From the NCBI GenBank assembly GCA_024280615.1, contig JAJRPU010000174.1:1-17744 (forward strand): DNA of 17,744 bases. The letters run 5' to 3'. Shown piece after piece: positions 1-6,863 of this stretch. Numbering within the stretch: the first letter of the stretch is position 1; the number at the start of each line of letters is the position of its first letter. The notes beneath the pieces were generated by a model. That model did not search any database, had not been told where the DNA came from, and saw only the letters and a list, made by a program, of their open reading frames with translations. The position numbers were made by a program, and so were the translations under genes. The stretch comes from Bacteroidota bacterium. GTDB lineage: Bacteria > Bacteroidota > Bacteroidia > JAADEI01.

Positions 1-1428
1 AACTTCTATAATAGGGCTTGCCTTGGCTAAGTTGCTCAGCAGAAGGCTATTCCAAGCCAGCAGGATTTTATTATCAACCCTTGGCTTTACCCTTTTTCTA
101 CGATGCACAGTTAGTTTCCTAATGCCTTCATGAATTTTCTTTTTAACTATCTGTTCTGGAATACCATATTTTTTGCTTAATTCCTCAACTGTTGATTTTA
201 TATAAAGGACATTTTTGCCATTTTCCCAGTTACCTCCTTTCGTTACGCCAAAGAAGTCGGCAAGCAACTGTGCATCCTCTCCAAGAATTTGTTCCCATTC
301 CTGCCATGTCCAGACGTAATACTTTCCTTCCTCGCCTTCTGAGTCAGCGTCAATTGCCGAATAGAATCCGCCTGTTTGTTTGTCCAGCATCCAATTCCTG
401 AGGAAATCAAGGGTATGAAGCAAATATCTCAAATAAGTTGAATCTCCTGTTATCTTATATGCATCCACAAGAATGCCTATCAACTGGGCGTTGTCATATA
501 GCATTTTCTCAAAATGTGGGATATGCCATTGTCTGTCAGTGCTATATCTTGCCAAACCACCCTCCAGATGGTCATAAATACCGCCTTGCAACATTTTATC
601 AAGGGAATTTATAGATGCTAAAATCAGTTCATCATTTTCTGTCAAAGTGCCGTATCTAAGCAGGAAGTCAAGGACTGGGAACACAGGGAATTTAGGTTGA
701 GAGCCGAATCCGCCATATTTGGAATCATATTGTTTCAAGATGCCTTCCGTTGCCTGTTCAAACAATGGCTTTATGTCTTCGCCCGATGGTTTGAGAATTA
801 TGTCCTGTGCTATGAATTCTTCTTCTCGCAGGATTGCTTCTTTCAGTTTCCGAGCCTGTTCCCTGAGTTCAGCTTCTTTCGTCTTCCAAGCGTTGCTAAT
901 TGCCTGTAGGACATTCAACCAAGAGGGCATTCCGAATCGTGGTTCAGGTGGGAAATAAGTTCCCCCATAGAATGGGTCTCCTTCCGGTGTGCAAAACACG
1001 TTCAGAGGCCAGCCTCCACGTCCACTAAGCATCTGAACAGCCTTCATGTAATATGCATCCACTTCTGGATGTTCTTCCCTGTCCACCTTGATGCATATAA
1101 AATTTTCATTCATAAACCGAGCCACTGCAGTGTCCATAAAGGATTCCTCTTCCATCACATGGCACCAATGACAGGAAGAATATCCAATGCTCACCAAGAC
1201 CGGTTTGTTCTCTCGTTTGGCTTTCTCAAAGGCTTCTTCTCCCCATGGATACCAATCCACAGGGTTATCGGCGTGCTCACGCAGATACAGGCTTTTAGCG
1301 CTTGCCAGCCTGTTCAACTTTTTATCTTCTGAACTATGCGTCATTGTACTATCACTTACTTTTTCACTTAAACAAGACATGCCCACTATAAAAAACAAGA
1401 AAATTAAGAGCGTGAATTTATTCCACAT
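1..1428 (-). CDS. DUF255 thioredoxin-fold protein (YyaL/SPATA20 family), C-terminus outside window
   Basis: The frame runs from an ATG at 1428 to the left edge (476 codons, no stop), so the C-terminal part is missing; the family is usually about 670-700 residues. Residues 1-18 are hydrophobic and end in VGMSC, a loose lipobox, so C19 may be lipidated. The DUF255 thioredoxin-like domain follows: a NPVDWYPWG stretch near 55-63, then YSSCHWCHVM with the CxxC pair C86/C89, then GGWPLNVF and GGTYFPP. Further on are the hallmarks of the six-hairpin glycosidase-like part: YGGFGSQPKFP, a GGLARYSTD stretch and PHFEKMLYDNAQL. The biochemical role of this family is not settled; a thiol-redox or sugar-binding function is inferred from the folds. 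The start overlaps the end of hemD by 11 bp, which suggests translational coupling. An alternative ATG lies 16 codons downstream but would lose most of the signal sequence. Confidence 0.93.
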   Translation of the reverse strand, partial: MWNKFTLLIFLFFIVGMSCLSEKVSDSTMTHSSEDKKLNRLASAKSLYLREHADNPVDWYPWGEEAFEKAKRENKPVLVSIGYSSCHWCHVMEEESFMDTAVARFMNENFICIKVDREEHPEVDAYYMKAVQMLSGRGGWPLNVFCTPEGDPFYGGTYFPPEPRFGMPSWLNVLQAISNAWKTKEAELREQARKLKEAILREEEFIAQDIILKPSGEDIKPLFEQATEGILKQYDSKYGGFGSQPKFPVFPVLDFLLRYGTLTENDELILASINSLDKMLQGGIYDHLEGGLARYSTDRQWHIPHFEKMLYDNAQLIGILVDAYKITGDSTYLRYLLHTLDFLRNWMLDKQTGGFYSAIDADSEGEEGKYYVWTWQEWEQILGEDAQLLADFFGVTKGGNWENGKNVLYIKSTVEELSKKYGIPEQIVKKKIHEGIRKLTVHRRKRVKPRVDNKILLAWNSLLLSNLAKASPIIEV

Positions 1429-2329
1429 TATGAATCTTATGCCACTGTTTAAGGTATTCATCAAGAATCATTGCCATTGAAGTGAATTTACCGATGGGAA
1501 CTTTAATGTCCACTCTAAACCCCTCCTTTTTAGCCTCCTCTTCTGTTCTTTTTCCGAACGTAGCAACAAGGATATCTCCTTGTTTCTCGGCAAACTCAGG
1601 GTAATTAGTTACAATAGCTTGAACATCTTTAGGCGTAAAGAATGCTATAATATCTACTTCTTGAGGTTTAACGGGCAGTTCACAATAAATTGTTCTGTAC
1701 ATAGGTGCGGGCATTACCTCAATACCCCGTTTCTTAAAGGCTTCTATTAATGCCTCATTGGGCTTGTCAGAACAAGGATAAAGCATTGGTTGATGGTCAG
1801 CGAACCGCTCCTTGCCCACCTCAGCCATTGATTCCACATCTCCAGTGCCCCACCCAATTCTCCTTTTTCTAAACGGGACATATTTTTGCAGATAATATGC
1901 TATTTGTTCAGTAAGACAGATATACTTTGTTTCGGCAGGCATTGGTTGGTTCAATTTCTCGCTAAATTGAAAGAACAAGTCAACGGCTGTTCGGTTAGTA
2001 AAAATGATAGTTGGATATTCGTTCAATTTAATTTTCTGTCTACGAAATTCTTTAAGTGAGAAGGGTTCTATTTTGAGGTAAGGCTGAAAAATTATTTCCA
2101 CTTCATATTTCTTTTGAAGGCTTTTGTATGCAGATGCTACTTCACTACTCAAAGGCAATAGAATCCTTTTTATAGGCTTTGTTCTGTCTTCTGGCTTAAT
2201 TCCTGTCCACAATCCAGCATCTTTCACTTCGGGTTCCTTATCTTTATCTTGTGGGATGGTATTCTCTTTTTTAATTTCTTTTTTGTTCTTTGCCTTGACA
2301 GTCCCAGTTTTCTTCTTGCTTCTTCCCAT
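1418..2329 (-). CDS. hemD: Uroporphyrinogen-III synthase (HemD) with Lys-rich N-terminal extension
   Basis: HemD closes hydroxymethylbilane to uroporphyrinogen III in the cytoplasm, a step of heme and siroheme synthesis. The 303-residue product matches the form seen in Bacteroidota. After residue 53 come RILLPLSSEV, KYEVEIIFQPYLKIEPFSLKEF, IIFTNRTAVDLFFQ, a CLTEQIAYYLQKY stretch, YPCSDKPNEAL, YRTIYCELP, IIAFFTPKDVQAIV and ATFGKRTEEEAKKEGF, in the order expected for the two alternating domains. The first roughly 45 residues are highly charged (Lys/Glu-rich, low complexity) and precede the usual start of the fold. No ATG lies between that extension and the core, so the extension appears to be translated. 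The gene lies 16 bp after the DUF4271 gene and overlaps the DUF255 gene by 11 bp. The assignment rests on recalled family resemblance, which is strong. Confidence 0.88.
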   Translation of the reverse strand: MGRSKKKTGTVKAKNKKEIKKENTIPQDKDKEPEVKDAGLWTGIKPEDRTKPIKRILLPLSSEVASAYKSLQKKYEVEIIFQPYLKIEPFSLKEFRRQKIKLNEYPTIIFTNRTAVDLFFQFSEKLNQPMPAETKYICLTEQIAYYLQKYVPFRKRRIGWGTGDVESMAEVGKERFADHQPMLYPCSDKPNEALIEAFKKRGIEVMPAPMYRTIYCELPVKPQEVDIIAFFTPKDVQAIVTNYPEFAEKQGDILVATFGKRTEEEAKKEGFRVDIKVPIGKFTSMAMILDEYLKQWHKIHNVE

Positions 2330-2345
2330 AAGGCTTCTTGGATTT

Positions 2346-2939
2346 CTAAGAATGGAAAGCGAAAAGGTCTGTTACAACACTCAGACTCCATATTCCCAAC
2401 AATGGATAAACTTCCACATTGCAAAGATAGATAAGATAATACAAATGATATTTAATCAGATAGGGCACCGATTTGAACAATCCGTTTAGCCACCTTACAG
2501 TCCCAATACCAAACGCTACATATATAAGACCTTCCCTCATGGAACCCAACAGGCTTTCAGTTGGAACAAGACTCGGAAATATTCCAGCGAAACCGAGCCA
2601 TATAATCACTTGCCACTCCTCGGATAGATAATACATGGGTTCAATGCTATCGCTCAGCCATCTGGAATAGAGATGAGAAAAGAGACGATAGGCAAAAACC
2701 ATTGGGACAACGAAAGAAACCTCTGGGCTATTAGGGAACAAATGCATAAGCATAGACATCATTACAAGCAGAGAGCCAATAACTAAAAGCAATACAACTC
2801 CCAATTCAGCATAGGGAATCTCTATAATTTCGCGGAATCCACGACGAAGCCATCGCCACACTCCCCTCCCCGCGTTATAGACCCCAAAAGCAATCAAACC
2901 AACACCAATCCAACCAATTATTAACCCTACCTGTTCCAT
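2346..2939 (-). CDS. DUF4271 family integral membrane protein
   Basis: This 197-residue protein is mostly hydrophobic, with about five or six predicted membrane segments: near 4-22, 44-66, 76-90, 110-125, 136-152 and 162-192. The C-terminal part, LIKYHLYYLIYLCNVEVYPLLG, resembles the conserved end of DUF4271 proteins, which in Bacteroidota are commonly encoded immediately upstream of hemD, as here. Function is unknown; the association with hemD suggests co-expression but does not prove a role in heme synthesis. The start codon overlaps the end of the Omp85-family gene by 13 bp, again indicating an operon. Confidence 0.8.
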   Translation of the reverse strand: MEQVGLIIGWIGVGLIAFGVYNAGRGVWRWLRRGFREIIEIPYAELGVVLLLVIGSLLVMMSMLMHLFPNSPEVSFVVPMVFAYRLFSHLYSRWLSDSIEPMYYLSEEWQVIIWLGFAGIFPSLVPTESLLGSMREGLIYVAFGIGTVRWLNGLFKSVPYLIKYHLYYLIYLCNVEVYPLLGIWSLSVVTDLFAFHS

Positions 2940-4423
2940 ATCCCATAACTTATGTGAACATAAATTCTACGCAATAAAGTTGCCTGTGTGGGATATGAGG
3001 ACACTGCCCAGATGAGCGAAATGTATGATTTTTCAAGCAAAAAGTGGGTTTCCAATCCCCCGCTAATAAGCCCCTTAGTTGATTGTTGCCCAGACAGATA
3101 AGCAGGTTGGACAAAAAACCCCGCAACTAAATCTTGCCAATATCTACGGACGGAAAAGAACGATGAAGCCCACTGGATAGCCCGCTCTTCGCCATCCGGC
3201 ATCCCTATGAGCGAACTGGTTCCACCCACTGGATATGCTTCTTCGTTTGTTATACTATTTCCGAACAATGCTTGACCTCGCAATTTAAGGAACAAAGTAG
3301 TTGGTCTACGAATTGGAATAGCGATGGAAATGTCGCCTTCCATTGAATGCAATAAGTTCCTTCCTAATTCGGTCTCTCTGTTTCCTGCACTATAGACCAA
3401 TTCACCACTATAGCCTCGAAAAGGGAAATATGGATTATCACTACGATAGAGCTTTATCCTGACTCCACCCATAAGAGTAGAAACAGCCTGCACAGTAGTG
3501 TCAAAAGCAGGTAACACATAGTATCTCTCAATGAATGGATTAACAGTTATGTCGCCAGACCACAACAATCCAAATCTATATCTCACTTTAACGAATGAAG
3601 TGTCCTGTCTGTATAAGTTTAGGAATCCTGCCCCGCCAAGATTACCAATGATAAAAGGCACATCGCTCCTAAATTCCAGATTTTGTTGACCGTTAGCCAT
3701 CCCGTTCCACCGAACATACACCTCTATCAATCGTTTGAACAGGTTTTTGAAGTCCAGCAGGGCGAAGCCTGTCAGGACAATCCTACCGTTGGGCTGTTGA
3801 GAGAAAGAGAGGGCTCCCTGCACATTGCTCGTAATGTTTTCAGAGAGCGTCATTCTGATGGCTAACCAATGGGCACGGCCCCATTGATAGGTTTCGCCAC
3901 TGAGCGAATCAACTCTCACCTGTGGAAGGGTTCTCAGTCGCCTGTTAATCGCTCGCAAATCGCTATACCGAACGGACCTGCCATACTTAATGCCAAGATA
4001 ACGTTCCAGAACCCCTCTGTTAACGGGCAGTGGTCTATAGTGCCTGATAGTGTCGTAAATAAACAAGTTGCCTGTGTCAACGGTCCAAACAGTGTTGATA
4101 AGAGTGTCTTTTACGGTCGGGGTTATATAAATGGAATCCAGTCTTAGTTTAGCCTGCACATAACCATTGTTTCCCCACGACTCAAGGTATGCAACCAATT
4201 GTTTTCTTAGGCATTCCCAAGTTTTGCATTCCCCTGTTAGTTTTTGCTCCATTCGGTCTGGTTCCACGATAGTTGGTTGGGCAAATTTCCATCCGTTGGG
4301 CAACTTATCTTGTAGCGATTGGTCTGCAATAATCCTGTTTTCTGGCGGGATAGTTATTTGTTGGGCAACTGTCAAATGGCATATTAGCCAACTAATCAGC
4401 ATTGCTTTCCCGTGCCAGTTCAT
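2927..4423 (-). CDS. Omp85/BamA-TamA family outer membrane barrel protein
   Basis: The 498-residue product starts with a cleavable signal (MNWHGKAMLISWLICHLTVAQQ). A periplasmic segment follows with at least one POTRA-like unit: residues about 116-175, where LERYLGIKYGRSVRYSDLRAINRRL is the typical helix-containing part. From about 195 the protein is alternating amphipathic strands, ending in a barrel. The motif GGTSSLIGMPDGEERA (about 400-415) sits where Omp85 barrels carry the (V/I)RGF/Y loop 6 motif, here altered to LIG. The last residues are YGIWNR, so the usual terminal aromatic residue is not at the very end. The likely job is outer-membrane protein insertion or substrate export, perhaps with the nearby TamB-like protein. 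It is shorter than typical Bacteroidota TamA-like lipoproteins and has no lipobox. The start overlaps the glycosyltransferase end by 32 bp; an ATG seven codons later is possible. Confidence 0.82.
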   Translation of the reverse strand: MNWHGKAMLISWLICHLTVAQQITIPPENRIIADQSLQDKLPNGWKFAQPTIVEPDRMEQKLTGECKTWECLRKQLVAYLESWGNNGYVQAKLRLDSIYITPTVKDTLINTVWTVDTGNLFIYDTIRHYRPLPVNRGVLERYLGIKYGRSVRYSDLRAINRRLRTLPQVRVDSLSGETYQWGRAHWLAIRMTLSENITSNVQGALSFSQQPNGRIVLTGFALLDFKNLFKRLIEVYVRWNGMANGQQNLEFRSDVPFIIGNLGGAGFLNLYRQDTSFVKVRYRFGLLWSGDITVNPFIERYYVLPAFDTTVQAVSTLMGGVRIKLYRSDNPYFPFRGYSGELVYSAGNRETELGRNLLHSMEGDISIAIPIRRPTTLFLKLRGQALFGNSITNEEAYPVGGTSSLIGMPDGEERAIQWASSFFSVRRYWQDLVAGFFVQPAYLSGQQSTKGLISGGLETHFLLEKSYISLIWAVSSYPTQATLLRRIYVHISYGIWNR

Positions 4424-5138
4424 ATTTCAAGAAGGTTTCCATTGATTGCATAAGATGGACACACAGCCCGTCATAGCCATCTAAAAATCCCAGATTAAAC
4501 ACATATCCCTTTAAGAAGGTCCAAATAGCAGAGCCAATCACTTTAAGCTTAGATGGTTTGTTTTTAGTCTGGCTTCCCGCAATGGCATATCTTTTTATTT
4601 TTTCCAAATGGTCATAAATGCTATCCACTGTATAGTGCCTTATTTCTCCTTTGTTAATTCTTAGTGTTTTTCCATTGATGGTTAGTTGTTCGTGGACTGG
4701 TCTGTTATCCCACTTGCATAGTTCCTTGTTGCAAAATCTAACTTTATGTGTTGGTTTCCATATGCCAAACCTTAATCTTCTGTCACGATAGTAGTTGACC
4801 AGTTTGAAAGAAGCGGATGCGTATGAATCATCCCAGGCTTCTAACAGTGTGTTTAGAGCTTTGTCTGTGAACACTTCATCGGCATCAGGAAACAAGACGT
4901 ATTTATGTTTTGCCTCTGCGAATGCTATGTTTCGGGCATGTCCGTAGCCCTGCCATTGGATATTGATTATTCTGGCGTTGAATTCCCGTGCTATGTCTAA
5001 TGTGTTGTCCTGACTACCACTGTCCACGATAACTATTTCATCAACATAGTTTTTAATAGCGTTAAGGACTTTAGATAGATGGCGTCCTGAATTGAAAGTT
5101 ATAATTGCACCAGAGATTTGAGTTTTGTGTATTGGCAT
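4392..5138 (-). CDS. Family 2 glycosyltransferase (WaaE/KdtX-like)
   Basis: This is a 248-residue cytoplasmic GT-A fold glycosyltransferase. It begins ISGAIITFNSGRHLSKVL, then EIVIVDSGSQDNT (residues 34-46, nucleotide-sugar binding), GYGHARNIAF, and the metal-binding acidic motif FPDADE (83-88). RPVHEQL (146-152) matches the R-x-VHE signature of the WaaE-like subgroup, which adds sugars to the LPS core or related glycans. The true sugar and acceptor cannot be told from sequence. An in-frame ATG at 5219 would add 27 atypical residues and overlap the divergent tamB-like gene, so the ATG at 5138 was chosen. It is the first gene of the minus-strand cluster, and 54 bp separate it from the divergent gene. 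Confidence 0.9.
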   Translation of the reverse strand: MPIHKTQISGAIITFNSGRHLSKVLNAIKNYVDEIVIVDSGSQDNTLDIAREFNARIINIQWQGYGHARNIAFAEAKHKYVLFPDADEVFTDKALNTLLEAWDDSYASASFKLVNYYRDRRLRFGIWKPTHKVRFCNKELCKWDNRPVHEQLTINGKTLRINKGEIRHYTVDSIYDHLEKIKRYAIAGSQTKNKPSKLKVIGSAIWTFLKGYVFNLGFLDGYDGLCVHLMQSMETFLKYELARESNAD

Positions 5139-5192
5139 GCCTTTTGCTTTCTGTAATTTGGTAGTAAAATTAAACGTTACAGTTAAGGAATT

Positions 5193-6809
5193 ATGGATAA
5201 GGGACAGATTGAAGGGCAAGAAGGACTGGTTAAAAAGCCATTATGGAAAAAATTGTTTATAGGCTTGGCTATTGCCGTGGTCGTCCTCCTTCTGTCTCTT
5301 TTGCCTTTGTATTGGTTTGGAATGAAACCACTAATCAACTATACCCTTTCGTTTCTGGAATCTCAGATGAGTGAAGCGGGCTATGGATTTAGTCATTCTG
5401 ACGTCTCGTGGTATCCTCCGAGAACAATTGTTCTCCATAATGTTCTGATTACGAGCGACGAGTCAGGAACCGACACCCTTGGGTTTATTGAGGAAGCGGG
5501 CATTTCATGGTCGCTAAGAAGCATAATCATAGGAAATCCAAAACTATATGGCATCTGGCTTAAAAACGCTTATGTTAAATATGTTGACACGGCTATTGTT
5601 CAGGAAGACACAGCCGATTCATCTCTCGGTTCAGACACTTCAACACAAGACCTGACCCTGCCAAAGTTTAGAATATCTCTCATAAGCCTTGAAAATGTTC
5701 GGTTTGATTACTTAACTTCTTCACAAAAGGTCTCCATTAGACTCGAAGAGTTGGAAATAGAAGACGTTGAAGCAATCGATAACAACATAGGCATTGAAAA
5801 CATTTTGCTTATCAATACTGAAATTATAATTTCTACCCTTAAGGTTGACACAGTCCCTTCAGACACTCTGTTCTCTCGGGAAATGCTTGAAATCCCACTG
5901 GATATATACCTTCGCGAATTTTCAGGGAATTCAATAGCTATCTTACAAAACTCCGTCTCAGACACATTCAAAACGACAGATACAATCCTTTTTGAAAGCC
6001 TCAACCTAGCTACCGTTCACTACACAGACTCATTCAAATCACTTGTATTATTAGGAAAATTAAGCAATCCAGAACCATTGTCAGTTACAATGTCTTTGTC
6101 CCTTTGGGACACTGTCCTGCGAATCAATGGTTTGAATTTTGACCATCCTGACGTTTCAGGTTCTGTATATGGAACCATTCTTGTTCCTGCTTACTTGACT
6201 AGTTCAAGCCTTCCAGAAGGCGACCTGTTTGCAACCTTTTCCAGTCGGAAACCCAAGTCCCAAGGCGTATTACATGCCTTTCATTATGACGAAGATTGGA
6301 CCTTCTTTCTGAATGCCAAGTCTCTGGCTTCTGATAGAGCTATATGGCATGCTGAATTATCTTTTGATGACCAATGGGAACGGACATTGAGAATCAAGCA
6401 TCTTTCTGGACACCTTGCCCTACAAGATTTAAACAGATATGTCAAAATTTTCTATGGCACGGACACACTATTGCCCGACTCCTCATTCATAATAGCGGAA
6501 ATTGAAGGACATGGCTATATCCAAGACACAGTATTTGTAAACCTCAACATAACGGGTTTTCCCGTTACTACAACAACCAGACTCCGTGGGTTTGTAAATG
6601 ACTCGCTATCCACTATGATTGCCTCAGAAGGCTTAGTGGACTTAACGCATTGGGCAGACACGACAACCATTGTGCAATGGGACATTCTGGCAGAAGTGAA
6701 CAGACTTTTAACAGACAATCCTTTTTTAGATGCGGAAATAAGCCTTCCTTATGTTAAATATGAGCCCTATGAATTGAAAAACCTGTTCGTGAATTACCAC
6801 GGAACATAA
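5193..6809 (+). CDS. tamB: TamB-like translocation/assembly protein, N-terminal part of an interrupted gene
   Basis: The 538-residue product has a short cytoplasmic start, one membrane anchor (about residues 20-43, hydrophobic and preceded by KKPLWKK), then a long beta-rich periplasmic region of short alternating strands typical of TamB/AsmA-like bridge proteins. Full TamB proteins span from inner to outer membrane and work with an Omp85 partner; the barrel gene at 2927-4423 is a plausible partner. Two adjacent in-frame stops (TAA at 6807, TGA at 6810) end this part. The codons after them continue in the same frame with protein-like sequence into the next open frame, which holds the conserved TamB C-terminus. 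Together the two parts would give about 1511 sense codons, a normal TamB size. An AAGGA lies only 3 bases before the ATG. Confidence 0.8.
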   Translation: MDKGQIEGQEGLVKKPLWKKLFIGLAIAVVVLLLSLLPLYWFGMKPLINYTLSFLESQMSEAGYGFSHSDVSWYPPRTIVLHNVLITSDESGTDTLGFIEEAGISWSLRSIIIGNPKLYGIWLKNAYVKYVDTAIVQEDTADSSLGSDTSTQDLTLPKFRISLISLENVRFDYLTSSQKVSIRLEELEIEDVEAIDNNIGIENILLINTEIIISTLKVDTVPSDTLFSREMLEIPLDIYLREFSGNSIAILQNSVSDTFKTTDTILFESLNLATVHYTDSFKSLVLLGKLSNPEPLSVTMSLSLWDTVLRINGLNFDHPDVSGSVYGTILVPAYLTSSSLPEGDLFATFSSRKPKSQGVLHAFHYDEDWTFFLNAKSLASDRAIWHAELSFDDQWERTLRIKHLSGHLALQDLNRYVKIFYGTDTLLPDSSFIIAEIEGHGYIQDTVFVNLNITGFPVTTTTRLRGFVNDSLSTMIASEGLVDLTHWADTTTIVQWDILAEVNRLLTDNPFLDAEISLPYVKYEPYELKNLFVNYHGT

Positions 6810-6863
6810 TGAGACGCTTCCATAGATATCAAGTCATCCGATAACAACCTTGAAATTAAAAAT
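6807..6863 (+). other. Tandem in-frame stop codons and in-frame linker splitting the tamB-like gene
   Basis: TAA (6807-6809) is followed directly by TGA (6810-6812). The next 17 codons in the same frame read DASIDIKSSDNNLEIKN and run into the ATG at 6864. This linker looks like TamB beta-strand sequence, so the original gene was very probably continuous. The code is not altered here: TAA, TAG and TGA all end other genes in the window. Removing one base at about 6806 and adding one at about 6812 would give a sensible GTN-acidic-DAS reading. A pair of indels or sequence errors is therefore one possible origin. Confidence 0.85.

Noticed and set aside
3683..4445. Plus-strand open frames opposite the Omp85-family gene
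   Set aside because: Their translations have no domain-like features, and the minus strand carries a clear signal peptide, POTRA and barrel pattern.
5139..5219. Upstream ATG at 5219 for the glycosyltransferase (27 extra residues)
   Set aside because: The extra residues do not resemble the family, and the frame would overlap the start of the divergent tamB-like gene. The ATG at 5138 sits right before the first strand of the fold.
6807..6812. Recoded stop codons (alternative genetic code or selenocysteine)
   Set aside because: TAA, TAG and TGA all serve as normal stops of other genes in the window, two different stops in a row would need reading through, and no hairpin of the selenocysteine type was apparent.
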